A DNA stretch of 64,000 nt from Alphaproteobacteria bacterium (GTDB taxonomy: Bacteria > Pseudomonadota > Alphaproteobacteria > Sphingomonadales > Kordiimonadaceae): NCBI GenBank assembly GCA_013372975.1, contig JABXIS010000021.1, forward strand, positions 1-64,000. Direction: 5' to 3'. This document shows positions 34,591 to 43,220 of the stretch, piece by piece. The position numbers and the translations under genes were made by a program. The notes under the pieces are model-generated. The model saw only the letters and a list, made by a program, of their open reading frames with translations, did no database searches and was not told where the DNA came from. Every line of letters starts with the position of its first letter. The first letter of the stretch is position 1.

Positions 34591-35562
34591 CTACTTCTGG
34601 GCGATCCAGTTCATGATCAAGTTGTGGGCAACAGCAAAAGGCGGTGGCACAAGCCTGAAGGGATGATCACCTTTCATGCTGGCCAGTACATCCTCTTTCG
34701 TGATCCAGATAGCGTCATCCAGCTCAGCTTCCTGCAGTGTGATGTCGCCTTCTTCCACCCATGCCTCGGCGCCGATCATCAGCGTTGAAGGCCAGGGCCA
34801 GGGCTGGCTGGTGACATAGTGAACCTTTGTCGCCTTCAGGCCTACTTCTTCCCAAATTTCGCGCGCGACGGCCTCTTCCATGCTTTCGCCCGGTTCCATG
34901 AAACCTGCGAGGGCGGAATAGTGGCCTTCGGGCCAGCCCTTGCCGCGGCCCACAAGTGCCTTGTCCCCGCGGTAGACCAGCATGATCACAACAGGATCGG
35001 TGCGTGGAAAATGATGAGCGTGGCAGGAAGGGCATTCGCGCTCGTAGCCAGCCTTCACCATCACGCTTTCAGCGCCACATTTGGCGCAAAATCGATGACT
35101 TTCATGCCACAAAAGCATGCTTTTGGCCTGCGCGATGATGCCCAGAGACGGATGAGGCTGCTCGCCCGACAGTTTGAAGGCAATGCCCCTGCCGTCCCGA
35201 AACTTGCAGGCTTCTGTATCGAAATGGCCCTGAAAATCATCTGCGCTGCCATCCAGCATGGTGGCATACCGCGGGGCAGTGCCTTCAAGGCCCAGAAAAA
35301 CGGTCGTGGCCGTAGGGAACGTTTTGAGGATGCCTGTGCCCTGCCATGCGATATCGCCCGTGTCATCTGTCAGGATGCGGCAATCCCCCGGTATCTTTAT
35401 GCGCGTGCCATCGTCTGCTTCCCGGCTCTCGCCGGCGAGGAGAACGACTCGTGCATCGTCCCTTTGCAGGAAGGCGCCGAAAACCTCAGGATCTGTACGC
35501 ACATGTTCGGCACGGTCTAGCGGATTTCCGGAAAAGGCGGTCTGGACAGCTGCAAGCGCCAT
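34591..35562 (-). CDS. nudC: NAD(+) diphosphatase / RNA decapping Nudix hydrolase
   Basis: A 323-residue protein from the ATG at 35562, with AAGGAG six bases upstream. A zinc ribbon (CAKCG...CPSCHAHHFPR), the Nudix box GFMEPGESMEEAVAREIWEE and the NudC-specific SQPWPWPSTLM motif are all present. It hydrolyses NADH/NAD to NMNH and AMP and can remove NAD caps from RNA. The divergent SRP RNA gene lies just beyond its start. Confidence 0.95.
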   Translation of the reverse strand: MALAAVQTAFSGNPLDRAEHVRTDPEVFGAFLQRDDARVVLLAGESREADDGTRIKIPGDCRILTDDTGDIAWQGTGILKTFPTATTVFLGLEGTAPRYATMLDGSADDFQGHFDTEACKFRDGRGIAFKLSGEQPHPSLGIIAQAKSMLLWHESHRFCAKCGAESVMVKAGYERECPSCHAHHFPRTDPVVIMLVYRGDKALVGRGKGWPEGHYSALAGFMEPGESMEEAVAREIWEEVGLKATKVHYVTSQPWPWPSTLMIGAEAWVEEGDITLQEAELDDAIWITKEDVLASMKGDHPFRLVPPPFAVAHNLIMNWIAQK

Positions 35563-35612
35563 AAAATGCTCCTTAAATTGCGTATACATTACCTAGGGCG
35601 AGCATATTCCCC

Positions 35613-35641
35613 TTGCAAGTGTGATTAAGAATCGCCATATA
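35613..35641 (+). promoter_or_regulatory. Promoter candidate for the SRP RNA gene
   Basis: TTGCAA (35613-35618), a 17-base spacer and CATATA (35636-35641) place a start about seven bases on, at the 5' end of the folded SRP RNA. Fair match to a housekeeping promoter. Confidence 0.5.
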
Positions 35642-35646
35642 CACCC

Positions 35647-35742
35647 CCGGGAGAGCCGGCGGACATTCCGCTCGCCAACCCGGTCAGGTCCGAAAGGAAG
35701 CAGCCGTAACGAGTTAGGCATGGGTCGTTTTGGCCCTCCCAC
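35647..35742 (+). ncRNA. ffs: Signal recognition particle 4.5S RNA
   Basis: The conserved apical segment GGTCAGGTCCGAAAGGAAGC, followed by AGCC, is present from about 35682. The terminal helix forms from GGGAGAGCC (35649-35657) and GGCCCTCCC (35732-35740), with one mismatch, enclosing a single long hairpin of about 96 bases as in bacterial SRP RNA. The apical tetraloop reads GAAA where many bacteria have GGAA. Ffh binds this domain to target membrane proteins. The position just upstream of dnaX is common in alphaproteobacteria. Exact ends are estimated. Confidence 0.93.
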
Positions 35743-35885
35743 CCTACCAAAACCATGAAATGGTGAATGAATACGCCGGAAACGCGTGTTCATTTTTTTT
35801 ATCCGCGAAAATCGATTTCTTGGCCTTTCCCGCGCTGGCCAGACCTGCTAGTCATGGTCCTTCAGTTTGAGAGGGATGAGGCTTT

Positions 35886-37652
35886 ATGAGCGAGACCGCA
35901 AAACAGGCAGAATATCGGGTTCTGGCACGGAAATACCGGCCATCGGATTTTGGCAGTTTGATCGGCCAGGAAGCGATGGTGCGCACGCTCTCGAACGCCA
36001 TTGATACAGGCCGTCTGGCGCATGCCTTTGTGCTCACGGGCGTTCGCGGGGTGGGGAAAACCACCACGGCGCGGATTATCGCCAAGGCGCTGAATTGTAC
36101 CGCCCATGATGGCCCGTCTATCAACCCTTGCGGCGAATGCGAAAACTGTAAGTCGATTGCCGAATCGCGCCATGTTGATGTGCTGGAGATGGATGCGGCG
36201 TCCCGCACCGGCGTGGATGATATCCGCGAGATTATCGAAAGCGTGCGGTATGCACCGACGAACGCGCGCTATAAAATATATATCATCGACGAAGTGCACA
36301 TGTTGTCGAAGAATGCCTTCAATGCGCTTCTTAAAACGCTTGAGGAGCCGCCCGAGCATGTGAAGTTTATCTTTGCGACCACCGAAATTCGTAAGCTGCC
36401 GGTAACGGTACTTTCGCGCTGTCAGCGGTTTGACCTGAAGCGGGTGGAGGCCGACACGCTGATTGCCCATCTGGCGAAGCTGGTAGACACAGAAGGCTGC
36501 AAGGCCGAAGACGGTGCGCTGAAGCTGATCGCCCGTGCGGCTGAAGGCTCTGTGCGGGATAGCCTGTCGCTTCTGGATCAGGCCATCGCCCACGGCGCAG
36601 GCGAAGTATCCGAAGGCCAGGTGCGGGATATGCTCGGGCTTGCTGACCGTGCGCAGGTTCTGGACCTGTTCGAACAAGTCATGAAGGGCAATATCCAGGA
36701 AGCGCTTGCGACACTAAGAAGCCAATATGACGCGGGCGCTGACCCGGCGGTGGTGTTGAATGATCTTCTGGAAGTAACCCATTGGCTGACGCGCCTGAAG
36801 GTAACGCCCGAGACAGGCACAGATACCCTTGTTTCGGAAGCGGAACGAAAACAGGGCGGCGCCATGGCAACCGAACTTGGCATGCCGCACCTGACACGGG
36901 CGTGGCAGATGCTGCTGAAAGGTGTGGGTGAAGTGAAAGTGGCGCCAAGCCCCATTGCGGCGGCTGAGATGGTGCTTATTCGCATGGCGTATGCGGCCAA
37001 CCTGCCTAACCCGGCGGATTTGGTGAAACAGATGCAAAATGGCGGCACGCAGGCGGTGGGCGGCGGTGCGCCTGCGGGCGCGGGTGGCGGCAATGTTACG
37101 GCCATCGGCGGGAACCAGGTACAAGCGAGCGCCGCGGGCGGCCCCACGGCCAACATGCAATCGGCGCAGGTGGTGGCGCTGCATTCAAATGATCATGGCG
37201 ATCACCCACTTCACCCCATGCCGATTGATTTTGAAAAGCTCGTGGCCCTGTTTGTGGCAGAAAAAGAGCCCACGCTTGCCGTGGTGCTGAAGGACCATGT
37301 GCGCCTGATCAGCTACAAGCCGGGCGCCATCAGCTTCAATACCACGCGCAAAACCCCGGCTGACTTTGTGATGCGGGTGAAACAGTGCCTCAAGGAGTGG
37401 ACAGGCGCTGACTGGAATATCACGATCACCAAGGAAGAAGAGGGCGAAGACACCCTTCGCACCAAGGAGATCAAGCGGGACCAGAAACGCCGCGAGGAAG
37501 CGCTGGCCGAGCCGATTGTGAAAGCGCTGTTGAGTGCTTTCCCTGATGCCGAGTTGCTGGCTGTGCGGGATGCGCGCCCGAAAGACGAGCTAATGGTCGA
37601 GGATGCGATAGACGGCATGATCGACGACGAAACCGGCGATTTTGATTTTTAG
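35886..37652 (+). CDS. dnaX: DNA polymerase III subunits gamma and tau
   Basis: A 588-residue clamp-loader ATPase. Walker A is GVRGVGKTTTARI (about 48-60), the zinc Cys cluster lies between CTAHDG and CENCKS, DEVHMLS is Walker B, and TVLSRCQRFDL holds the SRC motif. After about residue 370 comes a Gly/Ala-rich linker and a tau C-terminal domain (about 430-560) that would bind DnaB and the polymerase. It loads the sliding clamp at the replication fork. I looked for the A-rich slip site that makes gamma in Escherichia coli and saw none at the right place. ybaB follows after 15 bases. Confidence 0.96.
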   Translation: MSETAKQAEYRVLARKYRPSDFGSLIGQEAMVRTLSNAIDTGRLAHAFVLTGVRGVGKTTTARIIAKALNCTAHDGPSINPCGECENCKSIAESRHVDVLEMDAASRTGVDDIREIIESVRYAPTNARYKIYIIDEVHMLSKNAFNALLKTLEEPPEHVKFIFATTEIRKLPVTVLSRCQRFDLKRVEADTLIAHLAKLVDTEGCKAEDGALKLIARAAEGSVRDSLSLLDQAIAHGAGEVSEGQVRDMLGLADRAQVLDLFEQVMKGNIQEALATLRSQYDAGADPAVVLNDLLEVTHWLTRLKVTPETGTDTLVSEAERKQGGAMATELGMPHLTRAWQMLLKGVGEVKVAPSPIAAAEMVLIRMAYAANLPNPADLVKQMQNGGTQAVGGGAPAGAGGGNVTAIGGNQVQASAAGGPTANMQSAQVVALHSNDHGDHPLHPMPIDFEKLVALFVAEKEPTLAVVLKDHVRLISYKPGAISFNTTRKTPADFVMRVKQCLKEWTGADWNITITKEEEGEDTLRTKEIKRDQKRREEALAEPIVKALLSAFPDAELLAVRDARPKDELMVEDAIDGMIDDETGDFDF

Positions 37653-37667
37653 TAACGGAGTACCCCT

Positions 37668-37991
37668 ATGAAGAATCTTTCAGAGATGCTCAAGAAGGCG
37701 CAGGAAATGCAGTCCAAAATGGGCGACATGCAATCCGAGCTGGACGCGCTTGAGGTAGAAGGCACCGCAGGTGCAGGCATGGTGAAGGTGGTGCTTTCAG
37801 GCAAGGGCGATATGAAGTCGGTTAAGCTGGACCCTTCGATCTTTTCTGCCGAGGACAAAGAAGTGGTGGAAGACCTGATCGTCGCCGCCCACAATCAGGC
37901 CAAGGCCAAAGTGGCAGACGCGGCACAGGCCAAGATGAAAGACCTGACCGGCGGCCTTGACCTGCCACCCGGCTTCAAAATGCCGTTCTGA
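37668..37991 (+). CDS. ybaB: YbaB/EbfC-family nucleoid-associated protein
   Basis: A 107-residue protein of the usual size and composition: an N-terminal helix with repeated Gln/Met (MLKKAQEMQSKMGDMQSEL), the VEGTAGAGMVKVVLSGKGDM core, and a Gly/Pro-rich C-terminus (GGLDLPPGFKMPF). It binds DNA and belongs to the dnaX-ybaB-recR block. In most bacteria recR follows directly; here two genes stand between. Confidence 0.95.
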   Translation: MKNLSEMLKKAQEMQSKMGDMQSELDALEVEGTAGAGMVKVVLSGKGDMKSVKLDPSIFSAEDKEVVEDLIVAAHNQAKAKVADAAQAKMKDLTGGLDLPPGFKMPF

Positions 37992-37999
37992 TTTCCGTG

Positions 38000-38410
38000 A
38001 TGCTCAAGAAGTCAGACAGAACAAAAACTTTAGAGCAACTCGACGGCGAAAAATGGGGAAAGCCTTCATTTCCTTCCAGTCTTGTTGTCCGCTGCCATGC
38101 TTTGCGGCAGAAGCCTATTGGGAACTTCGATGCTTCCGACCTTCGTATCATGATTGGCCAGAAGTTTGGACGGCAATGGTTGTTGCCACTTGCTATTGAG
38201 TTGTTGGAACAGAATCCTTTGCTGGAAAGTGATTTTTATGCCGGAGACTTGTTGCAGCAGTGTCTCCGGGCATCCGATGAGTATCCCGAATTCAATATTC
38301 AGTTGAGAGAAATTTGTTGCCGAGCGGATAAAGAGATCGGGATGACTGGAGAGTATGTTGATCCTGCACTGATCAAACAGATTTACGAGTTTGCCAAAAC
38401 ACATGCCTGA
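38000..38410 (+). CDS. CdiI-like contact-dependent inhibition immunity protein (orphan)
   Basis: A 136-residue soluble protein from the ATG at 38000 (a GTG at 37997 is possible); no clear ribosome site, so it may depend on ybaB translation nine bases earlier. The order TLEQLDGEKWGKPSFPSSL, then RCHALRQKPIGNFDASDLRIMIGQ, then LLPLAIELLEQNPLLESDF and YAGDLLQQCLR, matches the CdiI_2 immunity family (PF18593) as I know it. Such proteins neutralise a CdiA or polymorphic toxin tip. No toxin or CdiB gene is present, so immunity is only inferred. It interrupts the usual ybaB-recR order. Confidence 0.75.
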   Translation: MLKKSDRTKTLEQLDGEKWGKPSFPSSLVVRCHALRQKPIGNFDASDLRIMIGQKFGRQWLLPLAIELLEQNPLLESDFYAGDLLQQCLRASDEYPEFNIQLREICCRADKEIGMTGEYVDPALIKQIYEFAKTHA

Positions 38411-38669
38411 TACCTGCTATGTCTACATCCTTGGTAGCATGAAGGACGGCAAGGCTCGCACCTATGTGGGCTGGACAACGGATGTGGAAAAGCGCCTGGC
38501 GGCCCATAACGCAGGCACCGGCGCCAAATCCACCCGCGGACGCACGTGGGTGTTGCTGCACACCGAAGACTTTAAAACGCGGCCCGAGGCCATGAGCCGG
38601 GAATGGCACTTGAAACGCGACCGGAAATTCCGCAAAAAGCTGGTGGAAGATTTTTTGAAAGAACAATAG
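38403..38669 (+). CDS. GIY-YIG endonuclease-domain protein (UPF0213 type)
   Basis: An 88-residue protein from the ATG at 38403, which overlaps the preceding immunity-like gene by eight bases; a TTG at 38391 is unlikely. CYVYILGSMKDGKARTYVGWT carries the GIY-YIG equivalent, cut here by one residue, followed by DVEKRLAAHNAG (catalytic Arg) and the C-terminal Glu in AMSREWHLKRDRKFR. This is the short stand-alone UPF0213 form, whose target is unknown. Its stop touches the recR start with no gap. Translational coupling links it to both neighbours. Confidence 0.88.
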   Translation: MPDTCYVYILGSMKDGKARTYVGWTTDVEKRLAAHNAGTGAKSTRGRTWVLLHTEDFKTRPEAMSREWHLKRDRKFRKKLVEDFLKEQ

Positions 38670-39278
38670 ATGCCACGATCCCACGGCAGTGAAATTGATA
38701 CGCTTATCCAGCTTCTGGCGAAATTGCCGGGGCTTGGGCCCCGGTCTGCGCGCCGGTCCACGCTGCAACTTTTGAAGAAGCGTGACACTGTGATGAAGCC
38801 GCTGGCGGATGCCCTTCATATGGTGGCGGACAAGATCGTGATTTGTGACGCTTGTGGCAATATCGATACCCACAACCCCTGCCATGTGTGCGAGGACGGC
38901 AGGCGGGATCGCACCACTGTGTGTGTGGTTGAAGATGTGGCTGATCTGTGGGCGCTTGACCGGAGCGAGACCTACAAAGGCCTATACCATGTGCTCGGTG
39001 GTACACTGTCGGCGCTTGATGGCATCGGACCCGATGAGCTGAATATCGCCCCGCTGATCGAGCGGGTGGAAACCGGCGAAGTGGCTGAGGTGATCCTCGC
39101 GCTTAACGCTACGGTGGACGGCCAAACCACCAGCCATTATCTGGCGGAGCGGCTGGACGGTTCGGGCGTGAAGGTTACAGCACTTGCGCACGGTGTGCCG
39201 GTGGGCGGCGAGCTGGATTATCTGGATGATGGCACGCTGGCGGCGGCCCTTCGGGCGCGCGGCAACATCACGCTTTAA
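38670..39278 (+). CDS. recR: Recombination protein RecR
   Basis: A 202-residue protein with the N-terminal helix-hairpin-helix ([15 protein letters not shown]), the zinc finger [16 protein letters not shown] and the Toprim domain with [15 protein letters not shown] and [15 protein letters not shown]. It acts with RecO and RecF to load RecA at gaps. It starts directly after the GIY-YIG gene. Its last four bases overlap the end of the convergent asparagine-synthetase-like gene. Confidence 0.96.
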   Translation: MPRSHGSEIDTLIQLLAKLPGLGPRSARRSTLQLLKKRDTVMKPLADALHMVADKIVICDACGNIDTHNPCHVCEDGRRDRTTVCVVEDVADLWALDRSETYKGLYHVLGGTLSALDGIGPDELNIAPLIERVETGEVAEVILALNATVDGQTTSHYLAERLDGSGVKVTALAHGVPVGGELDYLDDGTLAAALRARGNITL

Positions 39279-41008
39279 CCCTTGAAGCCAAATCGTTGGC
39301 CCAACAGCTCCATCGCCACAAGGCGGCTCAGTATCTGTGGGTCAGACGCTGCGTCCATCTTAAAATATCCCCGCATATAAGGCATTGCTGGATCAGGCAG
39401 AAGATTCATTTCGGGCAACTGCAGCGGCACCCCCTTCGCTGATGGCTTCAGCATCTGTTTGATCGCGGGCACCAGCGTGCGAAGCCACATGGGGCGGTGA
39501 TACGACAGCGCCATTTTAGCCCGGTAAAATGCATCAGGGCCTTCTGTAAGGTCATATCCATAGGCGCTTGGAATGGCGGCAAGTTTGGGGTCAAGCTGCT
39601 TCAATATCTGCCCCTCAAGCTGGCCAAACTGGCGTTCCCTGAAATTCAGTGTCAGCGCGGGACCGCAGAGCATGGGCTCTACAAAGGGATACAGGTTTCG
39701 GGCAAACCTGTGGTTAATCACAATATCACGCCCCGCATCGTGTGGGATACGTACTTTGGGATACAGATATTCAAGTTCCCATTGGCTCATGCGGTGGCCG
39801 GTAAAGCCGGTGAGCGCACGGAAACTTTCCTCGATATTGTCCTGATAAAGCGTGTCATCAAACCCCTTGTGCATCATCTGCGGCACCGTGCGACCGAAGG
39901 TGGATTTGAGGAAACGCTGGATGTCCGCACCGCCGGGGCCAATGTGTTGGTAATAATACTGTCTGTATATCTCGCCGCATTTTCCGTTGGCCATGAAACG
40001 GGCACCTGCAACGCGGTTATGCCGGTCTTCGATGCCCAGTGGAAATCCCACAAGGCCATCAATTTTCCAGCCATCGAAATAGAAAAGCATATCGTCGGCC
40101 GTAGGCCACTTTTCCTCTGACGGTTGTTTTACCTTCGTGCGGTCAACGTGGTTGAGTTTCAGCCCGTAATAAGCGGCGATGGCGCGGGAAGGGGCGATAT
40201 CAGGATCGCTTTCCGGGCCATACACAAACAGATTTGGTTTGAAACCCTGCTCGGCCAGGAGGCCCAGCATCAGGCGCGAATCAAAGCCGCCAGATACCGA
40301 AGAAGCAATGTCGGTAGGGGCAAGGTTGCGCAGAAAGCTAAAGCGTTTCCGCAAGGTCTCCAGTTGCCATGCAGCGAGGTCTTCGTTGGAAAGAGTTGGT
40401 CGGTCCAGTCGTTCAATCGGGGTGGGTTTTCTGATCGTTTCAAAATTGCCGTGCGGGCCCATGCGCAGGAGGCGATTTGGCAGCACGGTTCGAATGCCTG
40501 AAACAAATGTGTTTTCGCCCAGCACATAGCCAGCAAAGGCATATTCATATACGCCCTGTGTATCGAAACTGGGGTTTTGGGTCAGGAATAAGGCTTCAAG
40601 AAAGCCCGCGGATACAAACCCTTCGGTGTTGTTTGTATATAGGTTCCATGCGCAGAGGCCATCGTTCATCAGATGGAGTTGACCGCCTTTTACAATAGCC
40701 AGTGCGAATTGCCCGCTGGTTTGCGCCCAGTTAAAATTGTCGGGATCAAATTCTGAATAAAAAGCGTGTGCGGCGTTCTGGCCGGTCTGGTCGCCATAAA
40801 AGAAAGTTCCCGCCACGGCAACAAAGTCTCCGCCCGGCATTTCCACAAAAATACTGGTCCCTACTTCATTTGCTGACCAAAGCAGCATACGGTGGTTCGG
40901 GAAAGCCGGGTTTTCGATCGGCTGGAAGGATTTTGCACGCGTTTTCAGGAAGGCCTCGAGCGGGCCCATGCCAGGATTGTCCTTGGGTGCAATGGTAAAA
41001 GAACTCAC
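39275..41008 (-). CDS. Asparagine-synthetase-like enzyme lacking the glutaminase Cys
   Basis: A 577-residue protein in two parts. Residues about 1-195 fold like a class II glutamine amidotransferase, but the protein does not begin Met-Cys, so the glutaminase site is absent. Residues about 225-560 are the synthetase domain with the PPi loop [12 protein letters not shown] and the following [17 protein letters not shown] segment. It would adenylate a carboxylate and join it to an amine or ammonia supplied separately. Homologues occur in secondary metabolite or surface-polymer clusters, but neither lies nearby. Substrate is unknown. A charged, hydrophilic protein with no signal peptide. Confidence 0.8.
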   Translation of the reverse strand: MSSFTIAPKDNPGMGPLEAFLKTRAKSFQPIENPAFPNHRMLLWSANEVGTSIFVEMPGGDFVAVAGTFFYGDQTGQNAAHAFYSEFDPDNFNWAQTSGQFALAIVKGGQLHLMNDGLCAWNLYTNNTEGFVSAGFLEALFLTQNPSFDTQGVYEYAFAGYVLGENTFVSGIRTVLPNRLLRMGPHGNFETIRKPTPIERLDRPTLSNEDLAAWQLETLRKRFSFLRNLAPTDIASSVSGGFDSRLMLGLLAEQGFKPNLFVYGPESDPDIAPSRAIAAYYGLKLNHVDRTKVKQPSEEKWPTADDMLFYFDGWKIDGLVGFPLGIEDRHNRVAGARFMANGKCGEIYRQYYYQHIGPGGADIQRFLKSTFGRTVPQMMHKGFDDTLYQDNIEESFRALTGFTGHRMSQWELEYLYPKVRIPHDAGRDIVINHRFARNLYPFVEPMLCGPALTLNFRERQFGQLEGQILKQLDPKLAAIPSAYGYDLTEGPDAFYRAKMALSYHRPMWLRTLVPAIKQMLKPSAKGVPLQLPEMNLLPDPAMPYMRGYFKMDAASDPQILSRLVAMELLGQRFGFKG

Positions 41009-41120
41009 GGCTACTTGTCTCTCCCCTTCCGCCTAGGCGAGAATAGGGGCAGGAAACAGGATTGTACATAAGGCACTGACACGGGACGAAAATTTTGCGG
41101 ATAAGCGAGGGGGAATTGAC

Positions 41121-41501
41121 ATGACCACACACAAAGGCGGTTGCCACTGCGGCACAGTTACATTCGAGTTGGATGCACCTGCGGATATCAAAGCCACGCG
41201 CTGTAACTGCAGCCTGTGCAGTATGACAGGCTTCGTCCATGTGTTTGCCACGCAGGATGAATTTCGCATTACGTCAGGCGAAGAAAACCTTACCGAATAT
41301 CGCTTCAATACAAAAACGGCGAAGCACCTGTTTTGTAAAATCTGTGGTGTGAAAAGCTTCTATGTGCCCAGAAGCCACCCGGACGGCTGGTCGATCAATC
41401 TGAACTGCATCGCACCAGATACCATCGCATCCGTTGAATTTGGCGATTTTGATGGCGCCAACTGGGAAGCAAATATTGGCAAATTGCGCGAAGACACTTG
41501 A
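41121..41501 (+). CDS. GFA-family (glutathione-dependent formaldehyde-activating-like) zinc protein
   Basis: A 126-residue protein with the GFA zinc ligands: GGCHCGTVTFE, then CNCSLCSMTGF, and FCKICGVKSFY. The family binds zinc through these Cys pairs; Gfa helps convert formaldehyde with glutathione, though most members have other or unknown roles. A GGGG-rich site and spacer precede the ATG. It is followed by a ten-C tract and two hairpins. Confidence 0.9.
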   Translation: MTTHKGGCHCGTVTFELDAPADIKATRCNCSLCSMTGFVHVFATQDEFRITSGEENLTEYRFNTKTAKHLFCKICGVKSFYVPRSHPDGWSINLNCIAPDTIASVEFGDFDGANWEANIGKLREDT

Positions 41502-41533
41502 TCGCATTTTTTCGCCCCCCCCCCGAAAGGGAT

Positions 41534-41583
41534 GAGGCCGACACTTGCGGGTGTGCCGGCCTCTTGGGGAGCCCTGAGGGCTC
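41534..41583 (+). terminator. Two hairpins after the GFA gene (possible terminator)
   Basis: GAGGCCGACAC (41534-41544) pairs with GTGT..CGGCCTC (to 41563) with a two-base bulge. GAGCCC (41569-41574) then pairs with GGGCTC (41578-41583). A U tract is missing, so the terminator assignment is weak. Confidence 0.4.
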
Positions 41584-41608
41584 AGGGAGGGAAAATCTAA
41601 TGGCCCGT

Positions 41609-41941
41609 TCAGGCGGGTGCAGCCTCACTGTCCACAGCACCGGCAGACCAGAAAATCGCCAGATGCGAAACCGGATCGAACCGCAATAATTTGAAGGGCC
41701 CTCGATAGGTTTTCTCGCCGTTCGATATTTCTAGTGATAAAGCGCACAGCTCTGTAGAGGCCTGTGTCAGGGTGGCTTCCTCACCTTCCGGTGTTTCTGA
41801 AAGTTCGCCCATAACCACCAGGCCGCGACCTTCTGCCATATGTGGCATAGCGCTATGGCGTACTGCATAAGCGCTTACAGCCCCCAGGGGATGGCGGTGG
41901 GCGTCATCGTCGATCCTGTCGATCTTGAATGCGGGTGCCAT
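41609..41941 (-). CDS. Hypothetical protein (110 residues)
   Basis: A 110-residue soluble protein with no signal peptide or membrane segment. GGAG stands seven bases upstream of the ATG at 41941, so translation is likely. It is mildly acidic. Visible features are GLVVMGELSETPEGEEATL and FKLLRFDPVSHLAIFWSAG. I do not recognise the family. It lies convergent with the GFA gene and downstream of dapE by about 130 bases on the opposite side of the hairpins. Confidence 0.6.
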   Translation of the reverse strand: MAPAFKIDRIDDDAHRHPLGAVSAYAVRHSAMPHMAEGRGLVVMGELSETPEGEEATLTQASTELCALSLEISNGEKTYRGPFKLLRFDPVSHLAIFWSAGAVDSEAAPA

Positions 41942-42069
41942 ATGGCTTCTCCATCGTCTCGATTGCTATCGTCACTCGGCGTATAGCCTATCCCCCGATA
42001 CGGTTTGTGGACCGTATTCCTTGATATTTAGAATAGGCTTCTGAGGTTAGCGTCGAAACTAGAAAGAAT

Positions 42070-43218
42070 TTAGGTGGCTTGCCCAAGAAGGCGCGCGATC
42101 ACGTCTTCATAGATATCGGTGAGTGCTTCGATGTCTGCCACCGCCACATGTTCGTCGATCTTGTGCATGGTGGCGCCCACGAGACCAAACTCGACCACAG
42201 GACACATATCCTTGATGAAGCGTGCATCTGATGTGCCGCCGGTGGTCGACAGTTCCGGTATTACGCCAAGGCGGGAGTGAGCCGCGCCTTGAACTGCGTC
42301 TGAAAGCGCTCCCGCCGGTGTGAGGAAGCTATCGCCTGAAAGCCACCAGTCGATCTCATAGTCCACGCCCGCGGTTTCCATGCGCCGGGTCAGTTCCGCA
42401 CGCAGGGCTTCAGGGGTGAATTCGTTATTGAAGCGGACATTGAAGCGGGCCTTGGCCTCCGCCGGGATCACATTGTGGCTGTCGTTACCGACATGCACAT
42501 TCACGATCTCGAGGTTTGATGGCTGGAAGCGGTCGTTGCCGCTGTCGAGCGGGCCTTCCAGCGTGGCCAGCAGCTTCACCATGTTGGGGATGGGGTTCTC
42601 GGCCATATGCGGGTAGGCCACATGGCCCTGAATGCCCTTCACCGTTACGATGCCGTGCAGGCTGCCGCGCCGCCCGATCTTGATCATCTGGCCCATTTCA
42701 GTGGGGTTTGTTGGCTCACCCACCAGACACATATCGATTTTCTCGCCGCGCTCTTGCATCCAATTGAGCACCTTTTTGGTGCCGTTCACGGCATCGCCCT
42801 CTTCGTCGCCTGTGATCAGGAGCGAGAGGGAGCCGTTGGGCTCGACCTTGGTGAGCGTTCGTTCGATGGCCACCACAAAGGCAGCGATGGCGGATTTCAT
42901 GTCAGACGCGCCGCGTCCCCAAAGCTGGCCATCGCGCACTTCCGCCGCGAACGGGTCCACTGTCCAATGGTCAGCCGCTCCCACCGGCACCACATCGGTA
43001 TGGCCTGCAAAACAGAAGTTTGGTGCCGCCGAACCGCGCCGGGCATACAAGTTGGGCACTGGCGCATAGCCTTCTTCTTCGAACACCAGTTTGTGGCATT
43101 CAAACCCCATCTCCCCAAGGATGCTGGCCAAAAGGTCAAGCGCATCGCCCGTGTCGGGTGTGACGCTTTCATGCCGGATCAGCGATTGGCTCAGGGAGAT
43201 CGGGTCAAGTTTGGTCAT
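42070..43218 (-). CDS. dapE: Succinyl-diaminopimelate desuccinylase
   Basis: A 382-residue M20 metallopeptidase-fold enzyme. Metal ligands are visible in CFAGHTDVVPVG (His), GRGASDMKSAIAAF (Asp), TGDEEGDAVNGTKK (Glu pair) and LVGEPTNPTEMGQMIKIGRRG (Glu), the last cut to its core. It releases succinate from N-succinyl-LL-2,6-diaminopimelate in lysine and peptidoglycan precursor synthesis. The gene starts two bases after the dapD stop, so the two are coupled. Confidence 0.95.
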   Translation of the reverse strand: MTKLDPISLSQSLIRHESVTPDTGDALDLLASILGEMGFECHKLVFEEEGYAPVPNLYARRGSAAPNFCFAGHTDVVPVGAADHWTVDPFAAEVRDGQLWGRGASDMKSAIAAFVVAIERTLTKVEPNGSLSLLITGDEEGDAVNGTKKVLNWMQERGEKIDMCLVGEPTNPTEMGQMIKIGRRGSLHGIVTVKGIQGHVAYPHMAENPIPNMVKLLATLEGPLDSGNDRFQPSNLEIVNVHVGNDSHNVIPAEAKARFNVRFNNEFTPEALRAELTRRMETAGVDYEIDWWLSGDSFLTPAGALSDAVQGAAHSRLGVIPELSTTGGTSDARFIKDMCPVVEFGLVGATMHKIDEHVAVADIEALTDIYEDVIARLLGQAT

Positions 43219-43220
43219 GC

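Noticed and set aside
37240-37290. A-rich GAAAAAGAG stretch in dnaX as a frameshift site
   Set aside because: It lacks a heptameric slip site and a following stop-proximal hairpin; full-length tau is the only product I can support.
40480-40500. GGTTCGAAT resembling a tRNA T-loop
   Set aside because: It lies inside the asparagine-synthetase-like gene and no cloverleaf can be drawn around it.
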